A program made the position numbers and the translations under genes. The notes beneath the pieces were generated by a model. That model saw only the letters and a list, made by a program, of their open reading frames with translations, did no database searches and had not been told where the DNA came from. Positions 59,661 to 64,000 of a stretch of 64,000 nt of DNA are shown one piece after another. Within the stretch, counting starts at the first letter, position 1. Every line of letters begins with the position of its first letter. Source of the DNA: Vulcanimicrobiota bacterium (lineage in GTDB: Bacteria; Vulcanimicrobiota; Xenobia; Xenobiales; JADMJV01); NCBI GenBank assembly GCA_019637395.1, contig JAHBVR010000025.1, forward strand, positions 55,046 to 119,045, in the 5' to 3' direction.

Positions 59661-59690
59661 TGGTTAACATGAAAACTTGAAGTCTGTCAA
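59661..59690 (-). promoter_or_regulatory. Promoter of the siderophore operon
   Basis: On the minus strand a consensus TTGACA (59685-59690) is followed after 18 bp by TAACCA (59661-59666). The -10 box ends seven bases before the ATG at 59653, so the transcript may be leaderless. I see no convincing Fur box overlapping it. Confidence 0.5.
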
Positions 59691-59805
59691 CCGGATTATT
59701 TTTGGTGATATGTCTCGTGGCTTGTTGGTTGTAAGGGGGTGTTTTGGTGGGCCAAAAGTGTAGAAAAAGTTATGCTTGGCCTGATGTCGATCGCCTGGGA
59801 AGCTG

Positions 59806-59836
59806 CTGAAGAACTCGGCGAAGCCGGGTTCTTCAG
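59806..59836 (-). terminator. Strong hairpin downstream of the alpha/beta hydrolase gene
   Basis: A 9-bp outer stem (CTGAAGAAC/GTTCTTCAG) and a 4-bp inner stem (CGGC/GCCG) stack across one T-G pair, with a GAA loop. It lies about 100 bp after the hydrolase stop. On the minus strand no T-run follows, so it may block read-through or protect the 3' end instead of acting as a classic terminator. Confidence 0.45.
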
Positions 59837-59936
59837 TTTGCGACGATCAACAGGTTGTGCCAGGTGGCCGCGTTTGTAGCTATATCTTGTGGGGGCCGGG
59901 GTTCCCCGGACGCCACAAAGGAGTTTCTGCGCCTTC

Positions 59937-61301
59937 TTAGCGTGACCAGGCAGGGGCGCCGGCTTTGGTCATGAGCGCTTCGGTGGGCCAGTAGCCGCGG
60001 CGCACCGATTCGCACGGGCTGTTTTCCCGCTCCGCCCAGACCGTGCGAGGCTTGCTGCGCAAGAGTCGGGTCACTTTGTCCAGGGTCTCGTCGGCAAAGT
60101 GTTGGCTGCCGCCGCAGAGCAGGCGCTCCAGGCGCCAGAGAGCATACAACTGGGCTGAGGAGTTGGGGGCTTCCAACCAGGGCAACAGCTCTTCGATGCG
60201 GTTGGGGGCGGCCAGCACCCTGTCCAGGTCGGCCAGATCCGAGGGCTCCGGGAGTTCGGCCGGCACCGGCGGAGCCGGTAGGCTCTCCAGTTGTGGACCC
60301 ACGAACCCGCGTGGCGGAGTGGCCCGCACCACCGGCACTCCTACCGTCGGACCGGCCGCCGGTAAGGTTCCTTGGACTGGATGCTCGCCAATCCAGACCG
60401 CCGCCGCCAGGATGTGCGCCAGGCGCTGCTCACTGAAATAGCGCACGAATTCATGCCCCTGGGGAATGTCGCGCTGGTCGAAAAACACGGCCCGGCGCGA
60501 AAAGATCGAATCATACTGGCGCTCGGTCATGTGCGGAAAGGCGGACCCGCCGGCCATCCCGCGCACCGCCTGGCGCACCTGCAGCACCTGGTCGCGGAAG
60601 CCGTTGCCCACATAGGGTGAAATGGTCATCCACAGCAAATCGGCGCGTGATTGCGGGCTCTCGAATTCGACCTGACCGTTATACCAGACATTGTAGTCCA
60701 GGTCGGAGCCGGTCAAAGCCCAGCAATTCCAACGCATCGCCTGAGCGGGATCATAAGAAGCCGTCTTGGGTATTTCATCTTCGTAGACGATGTTGGGAAA
60801 GAGGGCGCCGGCGGACACTTCGCAGCCCAGACTGTGAGCCAACACGTTGATCTTGGCGCGCGGAAACTCCTTTTGCAGGCGCAGCAGCACCTGGCGGGCG
60901 GCGTTGTGGCCGACGATGCGGGCGCGCTCCACCTTGGTCAGATAGGCGTTCTTGGCGCGCCAGGGAGTTTGGGCACCGGGAGCGGCCGAATCCCATTCCA
61001 ATCCCACCACCACCGAAGTCCGACCCAGTTTGGCCAGAGCGCCGTAACAGCGGTCGGCCACTTCCTGAAACTGACTGGCGCCATCCTCGCGGGGCACATT
61101 GTAGCCGTGCACCAGCACCACGATATGATCGGGCTGATCCTGGATACGATGAACATTATACAGCGTTTCGCCGATAGTAAATTCCGAGAGCTGCGAGCCG
61201 TCGCCCAGCCAGGCCAGCACGAAAGGCTGCTGGGCCGGCAGCGCCGCGCTCAACCACCAGACCATGAATAGACGGGTAAAAATCTTCAATAGAAAAGGCA
61301 T
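59937..61301 (-). CDS. Secreted alpha/beta hydrolase (DUF900-like)
   Basis: 454 aa. An N-terminal signal or anchor (LLKIFTRLFMVWWLSAALPAQ) precedes an alpha/beta-hydrolase core: VVLVHGYNVPREDG is the oxyanion region and NVLAHSLGCEVSAG the nucleophile elbow (a HSLGC variant of GxSxG). Layout and length resemble DUF900-type esterases. A Pro-rich linker at about 325-350 leads to a helical C-terminal domain of ~100 residues. It probably acts on esters outside the inner membrane; the substrate is unknown. Confidence 0.78.
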   Translation of the reverse strand: MPFLLKIFTRLFMVWWLSAALPAQQPFVLAWLGDGSQLSEFTIGETLYNVHRIQDQPDHIVVLVHGYNVPREDGASQFQEVADRCYGALAKLGRTSVVVGLEWDSAAPGAQTPWRAKNAYLTKVERARIVGHNAARQVLLRLQKEFPRAKINVLAHSLGCEVSAGALFPNIVYEDEIPKTASYDPAQAMRWNCWALTGSDLDYNVWYNGQVEFESPQSRADLLWMTISPYVGNGFRDQVLQVRQAVRGMAGGSAFPHMTERQYDSIFSRRAVFFDQRDIPQGHEFVRYFSEQRLAHILAAAVWIGEHPVQGTLPAAGPTVGVPVVRATPPRGFVGPQLESLPAPPVPAELPEPSDLADLDRVLAAPNRIEELLPWLEAPNSSAQLYALWRLERLLCGGSQHFADETLDKVTRLLRSKPRTVWAERENSPCESVRRGYWPTEALMTKAGAPAWSR

Positions 61302-61704
61302 ACTAAGCCCCCCGGATTGTTCCTGCGTAGCCCCGGGTCTCCACCCGTGGGAGGGAAACGACCTGGCCTTGCTCGTCCAAGGGACGCTCCTACGTCGTGT
61401 TCCAGCCGCTTCTTCAGGTCGGCGGCGCTACCGTCCGCCGACGCCAGCGCGGCGCCTGTCGAGCCCGGACTTCTTGAGCATGTCCTCCGGCTTTGCTGGA
61501 GGTGTTATGACTACTCTCCACTTTTGAGAGACCTTCTCAGATGGTTCGGTCTCCACTCCTCGTTGTAAGGCGTGGTTCCATTAGCACCAACCAGCGCAAC
61601 TCATCGTGTCCGTCGGTTGGGCGGTGGGTGCCTCGTTCCCTTTGGGACGATTTCCACATAACGATGTATTCCGCTCTTTTTCGTGACCGGTATCCTGGGC
61701 GGAT
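61302..61704. other. Non-coding or degenerate stretch
   Basis: About 400 bp without a convincing gene on either strand. Open frames give Arg/Ser-rich, motif-free translations. A hairpin with an 8-bp stem and TTT loop lies at 61484-61502. It may be the decayed edge of the Rhs region that follows, or hold the hydrolase promoter. Confidence 0.5.
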
Positions 61705-61986
61705 TCACAACTTCTCCAGCTTCAGCGACGAGGCTATGACCTTGATTAGGGCCGGGCGTTGGCAAGTCGCTGTGGTGTATCTCTCGGGAAGTGTTTTGCC
61801 TGGAATGGCCTGTGGCTTGGCTGAGCGCCAAATATCAAGCCACATGGGAGACGCGTTGACCCGCTGCAAGAGCTGGCACAAGCGAGACTGCCCTTTGAAG
61901 CCGCCGCTTGTGTTCTGGCTTCTGTAGGTGTCGGCAAAGGCGTCCTTTCTGGTGCTGTAATCCCACTTCCAGTTCGGAGCGTTAGG
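61705..61986 (-). pseudogene. Start-less open frame after the Rhs fragment, possible toxin-tip remnant
   Basis: An open frame of about 90 codons, offset by one base from the Rhs frame and continuing past its stop: NAPNWKWDYSTRKDAFADTY, then GFKGQSRLCQLLQRVNASP and MWLDIWRSAKPQAI, up to a TGA at 61705. It has no start codon of its own. A frameshift joining it to the Rhs core would give an Rhs protein with a variable C-terminal tip. This is a reading by eye, without a family match. Confidence 0.35.
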
Positions 61987-62491
61987 CGACCTCGCTGCCG
62001 CTGGCGTCCACGACGAGGCGGACGCTGGAGAGGCCGTCGGTCAGGTAGTAGTAGAAGGTGCCGGCCAGGTCCACGCCCAGCAGCACGTGGCCCTGGATGT
62101 AGGAGACGTTGCCGCCGGGGTTGGTCTCGGCCACCGAGGTGCCGCCGGAGGAGTAGTAGCTGGTGGTGTTGTCGGTGTATTTGCGGATGCCGTCGGTGTC
62201 GTAGCGGTAGACTTCTTCGGCGCTGGTGGGCAGTTGGATACGGGTGAGCTGGTCCTGGTCGTTGCGGTCGTAGTCGGTGGTGTCGGGGCCGGCCACCAGG
62301 GTGCGCGAGATCATATTGCCGTCGTCGTCGTGGTCAAAGGTTTCCTCCACCGTGCTGTTGAGGCTGCGGCCGGAAAAGAGAAAAGCCTGGGTGCAAGACC
62401 CAGGCGATTGCTGAGTAGAAGATGGCGTCCTGGCCCGCAACTTCGTTGTTGTGTAGCCGGATCGAGGCGCTGCCAACGTTCTCGTAGACAT
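61982..62491 (-). pseudogene. Rhs-repeat core fragment
   Basis: The reading frame holds typical Rhs strands: FDHDDDGNMISRTL, YDRNDQDQLTRI, YRYDTDGIRKYTDN, and YYYLTDGLSSVRLVVDASG, after which a full Rhs core would run on to 'YDPFG'. Here a TAA stops it. Only one core-proximal section is present, from what is normally a protein of more than 1,000 residues, and the first ~40 residues do not look like Rhs. It is therefore a truncated or orphan module. It begins 4 bp downstream of the gene at 62496. Confidence 0.7.
62121..62146 (-). repeat. Direct repeat copy 1 (Rhs-derived)
   Basis: A 26-bp sequence encoding Gly-Gly-Thr-Ser-Val-Ala-Glu-Thr on the minus strand, inside the Rhs fragment. An identical copy lies at 63448-63473. 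Confidence 0.85.
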
Positions 62492-62495
62492 CAGA

Positions 62496-62933
62496 TCAGG
62501 GGCCTAAATGAATCAGGATTTGTTTTACGTGGTCACGAGCGTCAAAGGGTTCCGGATCGGCCTTTTCATGGCAACGATAGGCACCTAGTCTCTCATCCCA
62601 GTTCAAAATCCAAATCCCCTCCTGTCCGAGGTAGTGTCCGCCAACAATATCACTGTAGACAAGGAACAGCTTCGCTCGATCGAACTGACCTTTTAGGGTT
62701 TCGATGACACTTACGGTGCCAACCTTGCTGGGCAATAATTCGCCTTGAAGGTCGTCACTTTCCGAAATAATTCGGCCAACGATAACCAAGTCGGCATGTC
62801 GGAGTCGCTCTTCCAGAGGGGCAAGATCCCAGGCGATCCCTGCCCCAACTGGATTGATTAAGATCAATAGTAACATAGCCCAACGAAGAAGACGCTTGGC
62901 CCCTGGTATCACTACTCCGACCTCCCCGCTCAA
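62496..62933 (-). CDS. Hypothetical exported protein, possible immunity-type partner
   Basis: 145 aa from TTG 62933. A hydrophobic N-terminal segment (RWAMLLLILINPVGAGIAW) is followed by ADLVIVGRIISE, VIETLKGQFD and WILNWDERLGAYRC, a pattern seen in small exported hypothetical proteins. Its TTG start overlaps the TGA of the upstream toxin-like fragment, the coupling usual for toxin and immunity genes at Rhs tips. An inner ATG before MLLLILIN is an alternative start. The immunity role is inference from position. Confidence 0.6.
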   Translation of the reverse strand: MSGEVGVVIPGAKRLLRWAMLLLILINPVGAGIAWDLAPLEERLRHADLVIVGRIISESDDLQGELLPSKVGTVSVIETLKGQFDRAKLFLVYSDIVGGHYLGQEGIWILNWDERLGAYRCHEKADPEPFDARDHVKQILIHLGP

Positions 62934-63148
62934 TGCGAATTCATCCAGTTTATAAAATCCGCCTGCGACTTGATTTCTCCTGCCGCAGTTGCTTGGATTG
63001 CTCTGGCGGCTCGCGGGTCCGTAACTCCACCGGATTTTGCGGCAGATAGAACATCGGGGTTGGCTGCAGCGGCTTTTACTGCAAACCAGTTTGACTCAAT
63101 GTCAGTGGGTCCTCGGTCACCGCCAATTGATCGGCCTTGCGCCAGCGC
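62930..63148 (-). pseudogene. C-terminal fragment of an unknown (Rhs-tip-like) protein
   Basis: 72 codons open after a TAG, with no start: GRSIGGDRGPTDIESNWFAV, KAAAANPDVLSAAKSGG and IKSQADFINWMNSH. It ends in TGA overlapping the TTG start of the next gene. It reads like a protein tail, not noise, so the upstream part was probably lost or frameshifted. An Rhs toxin tip is possible. Confidence 0.45.
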
Positions 63149-63241
63149 CTAAGCATTACCCAGCTCGATAGCAAGGTACAAACACGCGTTCCGTAAGCTC
63201 ACGAAGTATTGGGATTTGACACGTTACAACGTTACAATGCC

Positions 63242-63285
63242 GGGGGACTCGCTCAATGCTCAATAGAGCGAGTCCCCCACTTTTT
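63242..63285 (+). terminator. Perfect 13-bp inverted repeat followed by T-run
   Basis: GGGGGACTCGCTC (63242-63254) and its exact complement (63266-63278) enclose an 11-base loop, followed by ACTTTTT. This is a model Rho-independent terminator on the plus strand, yet no plus-strand gene precedes it. It may have come in with a lost element. Confidence 0.7.
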
Positions 63286-63288
63286 CGG

Positions 63289-63615
63289 CTATGGAAAGCC
63301 TGGAGAGCTCCCCGGCAAGGTTTGAACTTGGCAGCGATCCCACACTCCGAGGGCCTGCCCACCCTTACCACCGCTTTGATTCTCGTGCCCCTCAGGCCGA
63401 CTGGGGATGAAGCCCCGGCTACGAAACGGAGCGGGGACAACGGTCAGTTGGTCTCGGCCACCGAGGTGCCGCCTGATGCTCTTCACGAGGTCGTGATCGA
63501 ACATCACCGAGATTTCCTCCCCCGACTCCGACATATTTGTAAACTGGGGGCCCGTTCCCATAGGACCCAGTTGCGGATCAATGCTGGTCGCATAGCCGGC
63601 GCAACTTTGTCTATT
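63289..63615 (-). pseudogene. Degenerate coding fragment with Rhs-derived repeat
   Basis: After a TAA the minus strand reads SCAGYATSIDPQLGPMGTG, PQFTNMSESGEEISVMFDHD, LVKSIRRHLGG, then enters the second copy of the 26-bp repeat in another frame. The first ~55 codons look like real protein sequence. The rest is Arg/Pro-rich and probably out of frame. Confidence 0.35.
63448..63473 (-). repeat. Direct repeat copy 2 (Rhs-derived)
   Basis: Identical over 26 bp to 62121-62146, with no similarity beyond the ends that I can see. It suggests past recombination between Rhs modules. Confidence 0.85.
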
Positions 63616-63718
63616 TTAGGGACCCGGGCCGGGTCTGGTGGCCGGCTTCGCCGGAACGAAGCTGATCACAGGCCGACAATCAAAAGCGTTTGCTGATCGT
63701 TTAGGTGACGGACTATAG

Positions 63719-64000
63719 CTACAAAGTCCAGACCCTAAATCGCCAAATACGGTCCGCCGTGAAAGCTTGCAAGACTGCAGGAACATGCGCCTTCAAATAT
63801 CCAGGATTGGTTACCGCTACTTCGATAACACAGTCTTCTCGGTAGTAAAGCCACTTCACTATGGGGGCTTCGTCTCCAAGGGCAAGATAGGATTCTACGT
63901 GGTCTGGTTGTCCCAGCTGCTGGGCCAGCCCAGCCACTCTTTGGAGCCGTTTCCCTATGGTTGAGCCTGCATACTCCAGACTGCTACCTACGCAGAGAAT
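63719..64000 (-). CDS. Hypothetical protein, N-terminus cut by window edge
   Basis: The frame is open from the right edge (SSLEYAGSTIGKRLQRVAGL) to a stop at 63719. It includes LGDEAPIVKWLYYREDCVIE and VAVTNPGYLKAHVPAVLQAF. A GTG at 63937 could start a 72-aa form, but the sequence before it also looks coding, so it probably begins beyond the window. The small size and acidic/aromatic make-up are like immunity proteins near Rhs loci, but no family is recognised. Confidence 0.5.
   Translation of the reverse strand: MLCVGSSLEYAGSTIGKRLQRVAGLAQQLGQPDHVESYLALGDEAPIVKWLYYREDCVIEVAVTNPGYLKAHVPAVLQAFTADRIWRFRVWTL

Noticed and set aside
59690..59800. Fur box upstream of the siderophore operon
   Set aside because: No stretch approaches the 19-bp GATAATGATAATCATTATC palindrome well enough, although iron control is expected.
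61541..61927. 128-codon plus-strand frame as a gene
   Set aside because: There is no ribosome binding site, no recognisable motif and mixed composition. The opposite strand reads more like protein over part of it.

Overview
The window is 64 kb of GC-rich bacterial DNA from a diderm. It carries a two-partner-secretion exoprotein, an NIS siderophore operon and two minor-pilin operons. I see no rRNA, tRNA or CRISPR array. Many genes are lineage-specific: glycine-zipper proteins, a repeat protein built on DFGEYRGD, and giant or fused proteins. Several -10 boxes lie 6-9 nt from start codons, which suggests leaderless mRNAs. The mix recalls poorly cultured phyla such as Eremiobacterota/Vulcanimicrobiota (Xenobia), but that is a guess from gene style and not a placement.

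Layout. 1-8.1 kb: the start of an Ada-type DNA-repair gene at the edge, a bacterial DA1-like zinc-finger peptidase, a coupled operon (helical protein, short-chain fatty-acid permease, HAD phosphatase), a PAS-PAS hybrid histidine kinase, and a LysM-like protein. 8.2-10.1 kb: a GDPD/PLC-like phosphodiesterase, a glycine-zipper protein with a terminator, and a DUF2277 gene. 10.2-14.1 kb: minor-pilin operon 1, with a hairpin-rich leader and a transposase-derived last gene. 14.1-20 kb: small secreted or membrane proteins, a glycine-zipper pair, a ClC channel, a histidine phosphatase and a vWA protein. 20-25.8 kb: Zn-ribbon/HTH protein, EEP nuclease, MarR regulator, a sulfotransferase with an ACP-like head, an FHA/SEC-C protein and a subtilase. 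25.6-28.3 kb: argS, a crotonase and a small ORF. 28.5-32.6 kb: minor-pilin operon 2, led by a prepilin fused to a TolB-like region.

32.5-39.8 kb is a single 2,403-codon gene. It encodes a sacsin-like GHKL ATPase, a very long repetitive middle, and a C-terminal transglutaminase-like domain with a Cys-His-Asp triad. It is the best candidate here for an undescribed system. 39.8-51.4 kb: quinone oxidoreductase, SGNH hydrolase, TpsA exoprotein, GH25 lysozyme, a receiver/metallo-beta-lactamase fusion, the eight-repeat lipoprotein-like protein, a frameshifted SDR next to its AraC regulator, a small membrane protein and an M23 peptidase. 51.5-59.7 kb: a translationally coupled siderophore operon with the vibrioferrin gene order (ATP-grasp, IucA/IucC, MFS, IucA/IucC, PLP decarboxylase), ending in a PepSY membrane protein and headed by an unknown 167-aa protein. 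59.9-64 kb: an alpha/beta hydrolase, then a graveyard of Rhs and toxin/immunity-like fragments.

Genes are tightly packed. Most same-strand neighbours overlap at stop/start codons (ATGA, TTGA, ATGCATAA), and most convergent pairs abut or overlap with no terminator between them. In operon 1 the pilins and the transposase-like gene are coupled, and in the siderophore operon synthesis, export and probable reduction are coupled.
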